64,000 bases of DNA from the NCBI RefSeq assembly GCF_003330765.1, contig NZ_CP024904.1:920906-984905 (forward strand), read 5' to 3'. Shown here piece by piece: positions 46,371 through 55,082 of this stretch. Below the pieces are notes generated by a model that had not been told where the DNA came from, made no database searches, and worked only from the letters and a program-made list of their open reading frames with translations. Both the position numbers and the translations under genes were made by a program. This DNA is from Burkholderia pyrrocinia. GTDB lineage: Bacteria; Pseudomonadota; Gammaproteobacteria; Burkholderiales; Burkholderiaceae. Each line of letters opens with the position of its first letter. Within the stretch, counting starts at the first letter, position 1.

Positions 46371-47795
46371 ATGCGAACCTCACAACAGTCCTATATCGAC
46401 GGGCAGTGGCTCGATCCGGCCGGAGCGCCGGCGATCGACGTGATCGATCCGGCCACCGCGAGGCCGTACGCGCAGCTCAGGATCGGCGGCGCGGCCGATG
46501 CAGACCGCGCGGTCGGCGCGGCGAAGCAGGCCTTCGCTACGTACGCGCGCTGGCCGGTCGACGAGCGCGTCGCGCTGCTGCGGCGCGTGCTCGAGATCTA
46601 CCAGCGCCGCTACGAAGAGGTCGCGCAAACGATCAGCCAGGAGATGGGTGCGCCGATCGCATTCGCGCGCGCGATGCAGGCCGCGGTCGGCAGCGCGCAC
46701 CTCGAACAGACGATCCGCGCGCTGCAGTCGTTCCGCTTCAGCACGCAGACCGATTCGCTGCTGGTGTCGCACGAGCCGATCGGCGTGTGCGCGCTGATCA
46801 CGCCGTGGAACTGGCCGATCAACCAGATCGTGTGCAAGGTCGCGCCGGCGCTTGCGGCCGGCTGCACGATGGTGCTCAAGCCAAGCGAGATCGCGCCGTT
46901 CAGCGCGATCCTGTTCGCGGAGATCCTGCACGAGGCCGGCGTGCCGCCCGGCGTGTTCAACCTCGTGCACGGATACGGGCATGAAGTGGGCGATGCGCTG
47001 TCGCGGCACCCGGATGTCGACATGGTGTCGTTCACGGGCTCGACGCGCGCGGGCGTCGAGGTCGCAAAAGCCGCCGCCGATACCGTGAAGCGCGTGCATC
47101 AGGAACTCGGCAGCAAGAGCCCGAACCTGATCCTACCCGACGCCGACATCGAGGATGCGGTTACGCGCGGCGTGCGCAGTTGCTTCAGCAACAGCGGCCA
47201 GTCGTGCAATGCGCCGACCCGCATGCTCGTGCATGCCGATCACTTGGCGCTGGCCGAGCACGCCGCGCGCCGGGAGGCGGAACGCACCGCCGTCGGCGAT
47301 CCTCGTTCGCCGGAAACCGGCATCGGGCCGGTGGTCAGCCGCACGCAGTTCGACCGCATCCAGCACTTCATCCGGCTGGGGATCGACGAAGGCGCGACGC
47401 TGGTCGCCGGCGGCCCCGGGCGGCCGGACGGGCTCGGCGACGGGTTCTACGTGCGGCCGACGGTGTTTTCGAACGTCACGCCGGACATGACGATTGCGCG
47501 CGAGGAAATCTTCGGGCCGGTGCTGTCGATCATGACCTACCGGACCGACGACGAGGCCGTCGCGCTTGCGAACGATTCGGTCTACGGGCTCGCGGCCTAC
47601 GTGCAGTCGAAGGATCTCGAGCGCGCACGCAGGATCGCGGCACGGTTGCGTGCCGGCAATGTGCACATCAACTACCCGCCGTGGAATCCGGCCGCGCCGT
47701 TCGGCGGCTACAAGCGCTCGGGCAACGGGCGCGAGTATGCAGAGTTCGGCCTCGTCGAGTATCTGGAGACGAAGGGCACGACGGGGTACGCTTGA
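46371..47795 (+). CDS. Aldehyde dehydrogenase
   Basis: A 474-residue NAD(P)-dependent aldehyde dehydrogenase. The catalytic Cys is C279 in SNSGQSCNAPT, the general base E245 in HQELGSKSP, and the cofactor region TPWNWP. It lies 36 bases after the aminotransferase gene and should oxidise its aldehyde product to the acid, for example 4-aminobutanal to GABA if putrescine is the substrate. Confidence 0.9.
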   Translation: MRTSQQSYIDGQWLDPAGAPAIDVIDPATARPYAQLRIGGAADADRAVGAAKQAFATYARWPVDERVALLRRVLEIYQRRYEEVAQTISQEMGAPIAFARAMQAAVGSAHLEQTIRALQSFRFSTQTDSLLVSHEPIGVCALITPWNWPINQIVCKVAPALAAGCTMVLKPSEIAPFSAILFAEILHEAGVPPGVFNLVHGYGHEVGDALSRHPDVDMVSFTGSTRAGVEVAKAAADTVKRVHQELGSKSPNLILPDADIEDAVTRGVRSCFSNSGQSCNAPTRMLVHADHLALAEHAARREAERTAVGDPRSPETGIGPVVSRTQFDRIQHFIRLGIDEGATLVAGGPGRPDGLGDGFYVRPTVFSNVTPDMTIAREEIFGPVLSIMTYRTDDEAVALANDSVYGLAAYVQSKDLERARRIAARLRAGNVHINYPPWNPAAPFGGYKRSGNGREYAEFGLVEYLETKGTTGYA

Positions 47796-47856
47796 GCGAC
47801 GCGCGGATGCGCCAACCGGGCGCCGTGCCCTTTCATCGATTACGAGGAGTTCGACG

Positions 47857-47925
47857 ATGCAGGTTCTGGATATGACCGGAGGCATGCGCTGCGCGGCCGC
47901 GCTTGCAGAGGGCCGCGCGCGATGA
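47857..47925 (+). CDS. 22-residue leader peptide coupled to the M81 gene
   Basis: A very short open frame (MQVLDMTGGMRCAAALAEGR plus two residues) with a strong ribosome site, GAGGAG, 7 bases upstream. Its TGA overlaps the ATG of the M81 peptidase gene (ATGA), while the M81 start itself has only GAGGG within the peptide. It may be a translation-coupling leader or the stump of a former gene. Confidence 0.45.
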   Translation: MQVLDMTGGMRCAAALAEGRAR

Positions 47926-49424
47926 AGATCCTGATCGCCCGGATGAACCACGAGACCAACACGTTCTCGCCGGTGCCGACGCCGCTCGCGGCGTTCGGCC
48001 GCAACGGCCCCGACTGGGGCGACGACGCGTATCGCGCGAACCACGGGATGCGCACCGCGATGGCCGCGTTCCTCGACGCGGCCGCGCGCGAAGGCGCCGA
48101 TATCGTGACGCCCGTATCGGCGGCCGCGAATCCGAGCGGGCCGGTCGCGGCCGACGCATATGCGGCGATCTGCGATGCGATCGTCGCAGCTGCGCCCGGC
48201 TGCGACGCGGTGATGCTCGACCTGCATGGCGCGATGGTCGCCGAGCAGAGCGCGGACGGCGAGGGCGATCTGCTCGCGCGCGTGCGCGCGGCGCTGCCCG
48301 GCGCGCCGATCGCGGTCGCGCTCGACCTGCACGCGAACGTCACGCAGAAGATGATCGATCACGCGGACGTGATCGTCAGTTTCAAGACCTATCCGCACAT
48401 CGACATGGTTGAGACGGGCGAGCATGCGGCGCGCGTGCTGCTCGACCGGCTCCACGGTCGCGCGCGGCCCGTGCTCGCGTGGCGGCAGCCGCCACTGATG
48501 ACGTCGACGTTGCGCAGCGCGAGTGCCGAAGGCGCGATGCGGCGCGCGGTGGAAGCGGCGCGCGCGGCCGAGGCCGACGGAATGCTCGCGGTATCGGTGT
48601 TGCCCGGCTTTTCGCTTGCGGACATTCCCGCGCCATGTATCAGCGTCGTCGTGGTCGCCGACGGCGACCGGGCCGCAGCCGACGCTGTGGCCGAGCGCAT
48701 CGCGCAGCAGATCTGGGACGCGCGCGACGAATTCGTGTACCGCAGCGCGCCGCTCGCGGAGTCGGTCGCGCAGGCAGCGGCGCTCGCGCGCGGCGCGGAC
48801 CGCCCCGTGCTGATGCTTGACCACGGCGACAACTGCATGTCGGGTGGCCCGTGCGACACGATGGACCTGCTCGAAGCGGCGCTCGCGCAGGGGCTCGACG
48901 GCATTGTCAGTGGGCCGCTGTGCGACCCGCAGGCGGTGGCGCAACTGATCGACGCGGGCGTCGGCGCGACCGTCACGGTGCCGATCGGCAACCGACTGCC
49001 GTCGCTCGGCGGCGTGCGGCGCGAACCGTTTCGCGCGACGGGTGTCGTGCGCGCGCTGACCGACGGCGAGTACGTGATCACGGGGCCGACGTATACGGGC
49101 CAGCGTGCGTACATGGGCCGCACGGCCGTGCTCGACATCGGCGCGGCGACGCTCGTCGTCACCGAGCGCACGCAGGAGCCGTGGGATCTCGGCGTGTTCG
49201 AGAGCGTTGGCGTCGATCCGCGCCGCGCGCGCTTCCTGCTGCTGAAGTCGCGGATGTATTGCCGGCCCGTGTTCGTGCCGATCGCGGCCGCGCTGGTCGA
49301 ATGCGACAGCCGCGGTGTGACGGGCTCGGACTACGGGCTGTTTCGCTACGAGCGGCTCGCGCGGCCCATGTATCCGCTCGATGACATCGATCGGTGGGCG
49401 CCAGGCGCGCGCAGCACGGCCTGA
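47922..49424 (+). CDS. M81 family metallopeptidase-like protein (MlrC-like)
   Basis: A 500-residue protein of the microcystinase C (MlrC) family: MKILIARMNHETNTFSP at the start, MLDLHGAMV and DLHANVTQKMID as the expected metal-ligand blocks, and LDHGDNCMSGGPCDTM later on. Many bacteria have MlrC homologues in amino-acid or amine catabolism without microcystin. It lies 126 bases after the aldehyde dehydrogenase and may cleave a gamma-glutamyl or amide bond in the same pathway. Confidence 0.85.
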   Translation: MKILIARMNHETNTFSPVPTPLAAFGRNGPDWGDDAYRANHGMRTAMAAFLDAAAREGADIVTPVSAAANPSGPVAADAYAAICDAIVAAAPGCDAVMLDLHGAMVAEQSADGEGDLLARVRAALPGAPIAVALDLHANVTQKMIDHADVIVSFKTYPHIDMVETGEHAARVLLDRLHGRARPVLAWRQPPLMTSTLRSASAEGAMRRAVEAARAAEADGMLAVSVLPGFSLADIPAPCISVVVVADGDRAAADAVAERIAQQIWDARDEFVYRSAPLAESVAQAAALARGADRPVLMLDHGDNCMSGGPCDTMDLLEAALAQGLDGIVSGPLCDPQAVAQLIDAGVGATVTVPIGNRLPSLGGVRREPFRATGVVRALTDGEYVITGPTYTGQRAYMGRTAVLDIGAATLVVTERTQEPWDLGVFESVGVDPRRARFLLLKSRMYCRPVFVPIAAALVECDSRGVTGSDYGLFRYERLARPMYPLDDIDRWAPGARSTA

Positions 49425-49546
49425 CGGAAACGGGCGCGAGACGCCGGATCTGCACGCTTTCGGGCATCATGCGATGGCATCGGCCCGTCGAGCAGCAGGG
49501 TCGTGCAATCCATTGCGTCCGCAACCGATCCGGAGAACCGACCGCC

Positions 49547-50734
49547 ATGCATTCGAATCCTTTCCGCCTGCGCAGCGCGCGCCTGCTCGCCGCGCTGACC
49601 CTCGTCACGACGGCCGTCGCCACGCACGCCGCCGACTGGATCGTGTCCGGCAACGACGGCAAGTACCAGCGCGTCGAGGGCCGCGACACCTTCCTGGCTT
49701 CGCCGCCCGCCGATACGCTGACGCTGCTCGACGCCAGCATGTTCCCGCCGAAAGTCGCGCTGCAGGTCGACGTCGAGAACGGCATCCAGGGTCCGCCGCA
49801 GGCCGTCGCGATCACGCCCGACGCGAAGCTCGCGCTCGTCGGCGCGCCGACGCGTTACGACACGGCCGCGAAGCAGCTCGTGTACGACACGTTCCTGCAG
49901 GTCGTGAATCTCGACGCCGCGCCGCCCGCGATCACGCGCATCGAGCTCGGCACGCATCCGCAAGGGATCGCGATCGACCGCTCGGGCCGGCTTGCGCTCG
50001 TCGCCAATGTCGACGGCAGCGTATCGATCCTGCGCATCGACGGCACGCATGTGACGCTCGACGGCAACCTGAAGATCGGCAAGAAGCGGCTGGCGGGGAT
50101 CAGCTTCACGCACGACGGCAAGCATGCGCTCGTGTCGCTGCGCGACGAGCAGGGTGTCGCGGTGCTGAACGTCGACGACGGCAAGGTGACCGACAGCGGC
50201 ACGCGCCTGAGCACGGGCGTGGCGCCTTACACGATCGACGTGTCGAGCGACAACCGCTGGGCCGTCGTCAGCAACGTCGGGCTCGCGGGGCTGCCGGGCT
50301 ATACGGGCACGCTCGCAGGCGACGCCGATTCGGTCGCGCTGATCGACGTGTCGCGCGTGCCGTTCCGGACGGTCCAGTACCTGACGGTGCCGTCGCTGCC
50401 GGAAGGCGTCGCGATCGCGCCGAACGGCAAGTGGATCGCCGTGCAGGCGATGGACGGCTCGAACCTGACGCCAGACAACCCGGGCCGCCACAAGCTCGGC
50501 AAGGTGCTGCTGTTCGAGATCCGCAACGGGCAGGCCGTGAAGACCAGCGAGTTGCCCGGCGGTGAAGCCGCGCAGGGCATCGTGTTTACCGCCGACAGCC
50601 GGCACGTGATCGTGCAGTTCAACGTCGAACGGCAGCTTGCGCTTTATGCGGTGGAGGGCGGCAAACTGCGCGATACGGGCAAGCGCATTGCGCTGACGGG
50701 CGGGCCGTCTTCGTTGAGGACCTTGCCGCGCTGA
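49547..50734 (+). CDS. Secreted beta-propeller protein (YncE-like)
   Basis: A 395-residue periplasmic protein: signal peptide ending ATHA-AD, then repeated 40-residue blades with HPQGIAIDRSGRLALVAN, LPEGVAIAPNGKWIAVQ and AAQGIVFTADSRHVIVQ. This is the YVTN/YncE type of seven-bladed propeller. The binding partner is unknown. A strong hairpin follows the stop, and the gene appears to be a single unit. Confidence 0.82.
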   Translation: MHSNPFRLRSARLLAALTLVTTAVATHAADWIVSGNDGKYQRVEGRDTFLASPPADTLTLLDASMFPPKVALQVDVENGIQGPPQAVAITPDAKLALVGAPTRYDTAAKQLVYDTFLQVVNLDAAPPAITRIELGTHPQGIAIDRSGRLALVANVDGSVSILRIDGTHVTLDGNLKIGKKRLAGISFTHDGKHALVSLRDEQGVAVLNVDDGKVTDSGTRLSTGVAPYTIDVSSDNRWAVVSNVGLAGLPGYTGTLAGDADSVALIDVSRVPFRTVQYLTVPSLPEGVAIAPNGKWIAVQAMDGSNLTPDNPGRHKLGKVLLFEIRNGQAVKTSELPGGEAAQGIVFTADSRHVIVQFNVERQLALYAVEGGKLRDTGKRIALTGGPSSLRTLPR

Positions 50735-50783
50735 CAGGCGCCGCATCGCGTCGTTCATTCGTTCGTATCCCATGAGTTCATGT

Positions 50784-50806
50784 GGCGCCCGGGTTCGCCG
50801 GGCGCC
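50784..50806 (+). terminator. Terminator-like hairpin after the beta-propeller gene
   Basis: A 9-base-pair stem GGCGCCCGG with CCGGGCGCC closes a 5-base loop, 50 bases after the stop. The T-run is weak. Confidence 0.6.
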
Positions 50807-50884
50807 TGTCGATGTCCGCCCGTCTCCCGCGCCGCTGCAACGCAACAATGACGGCAATATGTGCTAGAAGTTACTTAACTTCAT

Positions 50885-50902
50885 TTTGTTTAGTTAAACA
50901 AA
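50885..50902. promoter_or_regulatory. AT-rich palindromic operator before the GH92 gene
   Basis: TTTGTTTA-GT-TAAACAAA has perfect 8-base arms. It lies in an AT-rich block 150 bases before the GH92 start, a probable binding site for a dimeric regulator that is not encoded in this window. Confidence 0.6.
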
Positions 50903-50998
50903 CTGAAAATTCGGGAAACTTCTTGTGGTGAATAAACAGTCGTTGCGGCACTGTAAGCCCCTGGGAAGCAGGTGACATTCCCGGAGGCAGGAGGAGGG

Positions 50999-51016
50999 CG
51001 GCAACGGTCGTTGCCG
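50999..51016. repeat. GC palindrome before the GH92 start
   Basis: CGGCAACG-GT-CGTTGCCG has perfect 8-base arms, 36 bases before the start codon. It could be a second operator or an RNA hairpin in the leader. Confidence 0.5.
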
Positions 51017-51051
51017 GATGATTCGTTTTAATTAACACGACTAAACGAAAA

Positions 51052-53739
51052 ATGAAAAATCCACGACTCTTGATCGTCGCTGCACTGACCTGTGCAGCGC
51101 TTGCGGCGTGTGGCGGCGACGATATGAACAGTGCGTCGACGGCCTCCATTGAAGCGGGAGGCGCACCGTCGACCTTGCCGCTACCGACTTCCGGGCCGTC
51201 GCAGCCCTCCCGGCCGGATCAACCGGCCGCGCCCAAGCGCGTCGACATGAAGCTGACGCAGTTCGTCAACCCGCTCATCGGCACGCAGGTCAATTCGGAT
51301 TCCGGCTACGCGGGCAACGTGAGCCCGGGCGCGACGGTGCCGTTCGGCATGGTGAACTTCGGGCCGAACACGCCGCGCTACAACTTCAATGGCTCGGGCG
51401 GCTACCTGTCATCGGGCGGGTCGAGCGGCACGATCGACTTCTTCAGCGTGACGCACCTGAGCGGTGTCGGCTGCCCGGGGCAGGGCGCGGTCGCGATGCT
51501 GCCGGGCGATGCGGCGACGGCGGTCGCGTCGGGCGGCCGGCCGATCGGCATCGGGTACAACTATGCGGATGAAACGGCCGAACCCGGGTACTACAAGGTC
51601 CGCCTCGCGAACGGCATCGTGACCGAGCTGAGCGCGACGGCGCGCGCCGGAATCGCGCGTTTCACGTACACGAACAAGGACAAGGGTTTCTTCTCGATCG
51701 ATGCGAAGCTGAACGGCAACAGCGATTCGGGCAGCACGAAGGTCACTGCCAACAATGTCGCGCTGGCGCTCGCGAGCGACGGCAAGTCGATGAGCGGGCA
51801 GGCCGTGGCCCCGGCGTTCTGCACGCCTTACGGCACGGTGTGGAATGCGCCCGTGTATTTCTACGCGACCTTCGACAAGCCGCTGCGCAAGCAGGCGGGC
51901 ACGTCGGCGGTGAATACCGTCAGCAACGGCGCGGCGACGCTGCAGTTCGACCTGAACGACGCGGACAGGACGGTGACCGTGAAGGTTGCGGTGTCCTCGG
52001 TGAGCGTCGAGAACGCGCGGCGCAACCTGCGCGACGAGGGCGAAAAACTGGCGTTCGACGATGCGCGCACGAAAGCGTCAGGCTTGTGGAACGACCGGCT
52101 CAACACGATCCAGATCGACCAGGCCGCGAATCCCGGCTCGTTGAACGCGACGCAGAAGGCGAACCTCACGAAGTTCTACACCGCGCTCTATCACGTGTTC
52201 GGCACGCCGACGCTCTACAGCGACACGAACGGCGAATTCCGCAGCATGCGCCAGCCCAGGAACGCGGACGGCAGCTATCCGAAGTCGGTCGACCAGACCG
52301 GAACCATTCCGCCGCGCGCGACCGCCAGGGTCCGCGACTACGCGTTCCGGCGCGCCGACGGTTCGCGGGGTGGCGCAGGCAATCACTACACGGGCTTCTC
52401 GCTGTGGGACACGTACCGGTCGCAGGCGCAGCTGCTGGCGCTGCTCGCGCCGAAGGAATCGAGCGACATGATGCAGTCGCTCGTCGTCGACGCGTTGCAG
52501 TGCGGCGCATTCCCGCACTGGGTCGACGGCAGCGACGACTCGACGCCGATGGCGGGCGACAACGCGCTGAACGTGATGGCAGGCGCCTACAAGTTCGGCG
52601 CGACCGATTTCGATCTGGTGTCGGCCGCACGCCTGACGAAGCAGTCCGTGTTCGATCCGTCGAGCGCATGCAACGACCGTCCGAGCGCACCGGGGCTCGC
52701 CAATTTCCTGACCGCCCACTACCTGTCGCAGAGCGACGACGGTCACTCGTCGTCCGCGACGATCGAGCGCGTGCTGAGCGACCGCTCGGCGGCCGCGTTC
52801 CTGCAGGCGCTGCCCGCCAGCGTACTGAACGCGCCGTCGGTCGGCGTCACGCCGGACACCATCGACACGCTGTACACGCGGGCATCGTGGTGGCGCAACA
52901 TCTTCGACTATACGAACAAGGTGATCGCCGCACGCAATGCGCCGCCGGCCGGTTCGGCACCCGGCACACTGGGCACGCTGGTGCAGGGTTCGTTCCATGA
53001 GTCGACGGAGCCGAACTACTTCTGGACCTTCGCGCAGGACTGGACCGCGTTGATCGACGCGATCGGCGGCAAGCAGGCGGCCGTCACGCGGCTGAACAAC
53101 CTGTTCGCGATCACGACGCCGTTCTCGACCGTGCCGACCTCCGGCAACCTGAACGGCGGCCAATCGTCCACCAACCTGTATATCGGCAACGAACCGTCGT
53201 TCCAGTCGCCGTGGGGGTACAACTGGGCCGGGCAGCCGAGCGGCGCTCAATACGTTCTCCCGATCATCATGTCAAGAGCATTCACGACCGCCCGCGACGG
53301 GCTGCCGGGCAACGACGACATGGGCGCGACGTCGAGCTGGTACGTGTGGGCGGCACTCGGCATGTTCCCGGTCATTCCGTCGGAAGCGGGGCTGGCGTTG
53401 TCCACGCCGCAATTCAGCGGGATCACCGTCTGGTTCGGCAACGGCAAGACGCTGCGGCTCGAAAGCGACAAGCAGGTCGCGATGGACGACTCGGGTCACC
53501 CTTCGTTTGCGTATATCCAGTCGCTGAAGGTCAACGGCGCGGACTATGCGGGTTCGTGGCTGCCGCTGGGCACCATCGCCAACGGCGGAACGATGCGCTA
53601 CGCGCTGTCCGCGACGCCGACGCAATGGGCGGCCGCCGACAACCTGACGCCGCCGTCCGGGCCGAGCGCGGACTACACGCGCATGACGGCCGGCGTGTCG
53701 CCGGCGGCGATGCGGATGGGCCAGGCCGGCGCGCGCTGA
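51052..53739 (+). CDS. GH92 family alpha-1,2-mannosidase, lipoprotein
   Basis: An 895-residue glycoside hydrolase of family 92. The N-terminus is a lipoprotein signal with the lipobox LAAC (Cys20). After a Pro/Ser-rich linker the GH92 N-domain begins with QFVNPLIGTQVNSDSGYAGN and VSPGATVPFGMVNFGPN. The C-terminal catalytic block has GNDDMGATSSWYVWAALGMFP, which carries the conserved acidic residues. These Ca-dependent exo-mannosidases trim mannans and N-glycans, more typical of Bacteroides than of Burkholderia. A truncated lipoprotein gene follows after 25 bases. Confidence 0.92.
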   Translation: MKNPRLLIVAALTCAALAACGGDDMNSASTASIEAGGAPSTLPLPTSGPSQPSRPDQPAAPKRVDMKLTQFVNPLIGTQVNSDSGYAGNVSPGATVPFGMVNFGPNTPRYNFNGSGGYLSSGGSSGTIDFFSVTHLSGVGCPGQGAVAMLPGDAATAVASGGRPIGIGYNYADETAEPGYYKVRLANGIVTELSATARAGIARFTYTNKDKGFFSIDAKLNGNSDSGSTKVTANNVALALASDGKSMSGQAVAPAFCTPYGTVWNAPVYFYATFDKPLRKQAGTSAVNTVSNGAATLQFDLNDADRTVTVKVAVSSVSVENARRNLRDEGEKLAFDDARTKASGLWNDRLNTIQIDQAANPGSLNATQKANLTKFYTALYHVFGTPTLYSDTNGEFRSMRQPRNADGSYPKSVDQTGTIPPRATARVRDYAFRRADGSRGGAGNHYTGFSLWDTYRSQAQLLALLAPKESSDMMQSLVVDALQCGAFPHWVDGSDDSTPMAGDNALNVMAGAYKFGATDFDLVSAARLTKQSVFDPSSACNDRPSAPGLANFLTAHYLSQSDDGHSSSATIERVLSDRSAAAFLQALPASVLNAPSVGVTPDTIDTLYTRASWWRNIFDYTNKVIAARNAPPAGSAPGTLGTLVQGSFHESTEPNYFWTFAQDWTALIDAIGGKQAAVTRLNNLFAITTPFSTVPTSGNLNGGQSSTNLYIGNEPSFQSPWGYNWAGQPSGAQYVLPIIMSRAFTTARDGLPGNDDMGATSSWYVWAALGMFPVIPSEAGLALSTPQFSGITVWFGNGKTLRLESDKQVAMDDSGHPSFAYIQSLKVNGADYAGSWLPLGTIANGGTMRYALSATPTQWAAADNLTPPSGPSADYTRMTAGVSPAAMRMGQAGAR

Positions 53740-53764
53740 CGACGCAATCAGGGAGGAAAACAAC

Positions 53765-53929
53765 GTGAAATCGAAAGAACGCCGGAAATTCCTGTCCTAC
53801 AGCGCCGCCCTGGTCGGCACGAGCTGGCTCGCCGGCTGCAATGGCGACATCGATTCAATGTCGGGCGTATCCGGCTCAACCGCGAGATGGCGAAGACAGT
53901 CATCGCCAGACTCGACGACGCGATGTTGA
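53765..53929 (+). pseudogene. Truncated twin-arginine lipoprotein gene
   Basis: A GTG-started frame of 54 codons with a strong ribosome site (GGGAGGAAAA). It begins as an exported lipoprotein: RRKFLSYSAALVGTSWLAGC, combining a twin-arginine and a lipobox Cys at residue 25, then reads a low-quality tail and stops. The N-terminus is intact while the rest of the protein is missing, so this looks like the stump of an enzyme gene once in an operon with the GH92 gene. The deletion joint is probably near 53865-53880. Confidence 0.65.
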
Positions 53930-53999
53930 TCGCGAAAGCTGGCGTTGCGGACGCGTCTCGAGATACTCGAGCCCATGCGCGCGGTCGTCGCGATGCGCG

Positions 54000-54134
54000 T
54001 TACGGACGCAGCAGATCGAACCCGCCGAATACGACGACACCGCTGAGCGCGATCATTGCGACGGAATGCTGGCCGAAGTAGAGAATCGCGGCGGCAAGCC
54101 ACGTCGTGATGCAGAAGGCGCCGATGCGGGCCAT
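54000..54134 (-). CDS. Small membrane protein of 44 residues
   Basis: A short gene starting MARIGAFCITTW, with two hydrophobic stretches (ITTWLAAAILYFG and AMIALSGVVVFGGF) and ending FDLLRP. A GAGGAA ribosome site lies 6 bases upstream of this ATG. The codon pattern and membrane character look real. No known family is recognised. It lies head-on to the truncated lipoprotein gene. Confidence 0.55.
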   Translation of the reverse strand: MARIGAFCITTWLAAAILYFGQHSVAMIALSGVVVFGGFDLLRP

Positions 54135-54537
54135 CATGTGTTCCTCGAATGCGTGATGAAGTGAGCGCGCCGCACGGCGTTCGCCGCTCGAACCGGCGAG
54201 CGGGGCACGAAGGCGGACGGAAACGGCGATCCGCGAAGCCGCGACGGCGGCATCGGCACGCGTTGCGTACCACGCCCGAAAGGGCGGGAGTCGGAACCGG
54301 CGATGTTGCGCGATCGTGCCCGGAGGCGGTCGAAGCGCGAATCCGGCAGGCGAAGCTGCAAGTTTACCAGCGTCGCTTCGCCGCCATTCTGGCCCTTTCG
54401 TGACGAAACCGATGCGATCTTCCGGTAAATCAATCAGGCCCCGATACTCAAGTTTCGTGTGACGAATGCCGTAAACGAGTTGGAAGGCGTTTCCCTTTCA
54501 CCGTCACGATTCGTTGACCGACACACGGACCGACACG
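54135..54537. other. Intergenic region with no recognised gene
   Basis: About 400 bases. A small hairpin with a GAAA loop (CGCCC/GGGCG) is at 54272-54285. The stretch at 54405-54480 is less GC-rich and may hold the promoter of the next gene. Nothing else was seen. Confidence 0.4.
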
Positions 54538-54990
54538 ATGCAGATCGATTTCTCCACGACCACGCGATCCCCGCTGGCGGACGGCAGCCTGAGCACGAAT
54601 ACGTCGCCGGGTGCCGCGACGGCAACGTCGGCCACCGACGGCGCAACGGATACCGCGGGCACGACCGGCACCACCGGCACGAAGGGTTCGACCGGCGGCG
54701 CCGGCGAAACGCTCGGTGCATCGGGCGCGTCGTCGGAGAGCCCGGCGGTCGGTCAGTTGAAGGCGCTGATCGAGCGGCTGCAGAAGCAGTTCGCGACGCT
54801 GGAGCGGCTGATGGCGAGCGCGGCCCAGCGCGCGAAGGACGACCCGGCCGCGGCGGTCGAACAGCAGTCGCTGAGCGCGGAGGCCAGCGCGATTTCGGCG
54901 GCGCTCGCGACGGCGATCTCGCAGCTCGCGCAGGCGATCGAGAAGTCGGGCGGCTCGTCGGCGGGCGGGCTGGTGTCGACGCAGGCCTGA
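54538..54990 (+). CDS. FlxA-like or structural protein with Thr/Gly-rich N-terminus
   Basis: A 150-residue protein. The first 65 residues are low-complexity Thr, Gly, Ser and Ala; the rest is helical and probably coiled coil (VGQLKALIERLQKQFATLER and later EASAISAALATAISQLAQAI). The pattern resembles FlxA-like proteins. There is no signal peptide. The ATG at 54538 has no strong ribosome site; a TTG at 54514 is an alternative. Confidence 0.6.
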   Translation: MQIDFSTTTRSPLADGSLSTNTSPGAATATSATDGATDTAGTTGTTGTKGSTGGAGETLGASGASSESPAVGQLKALIERLQKQFATLERLMASAAQRAKDDPAAAVEQQSLSAEASAISAALATAISQLAQAIEKSGGSSAGGLVSTQA

Positions 54991-55082
54991 CGGTTTCCCG
55001 CCGTGCCGCGGCCCGGTCACGGCTGCGTCGACCGCACGCATTACAATCGCAAGCTTGTCTCCCTCGACAGGACGGCAGAACG

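Larger units (their letters stand above)
50735..51051. other. Regulatory region upstream of the GH92 gene
   Basis: 317 bases holding the terminator hairpin at 50784-50806, then an unusually AT-rich segment (50868-50935) with a perfect palindrome, an 18-base GC-rich palindrome (50999-51016), and TCGTTT/AAACGA arms (51023-51048) next to the start codon. It looks like a controlled promoter for the mannosidase. Confidence 0.55.

Noticed and set aside
50941..51000. Cobalamin-riboswitch-like words (GGCACTGTAAG, GGGAAGCAGGTG) upstream of the GH92 gene
   Set aside because: The words are in the wrong order and the conserved B12-box structure is missing; a mannosidase has no link to cobalamin.
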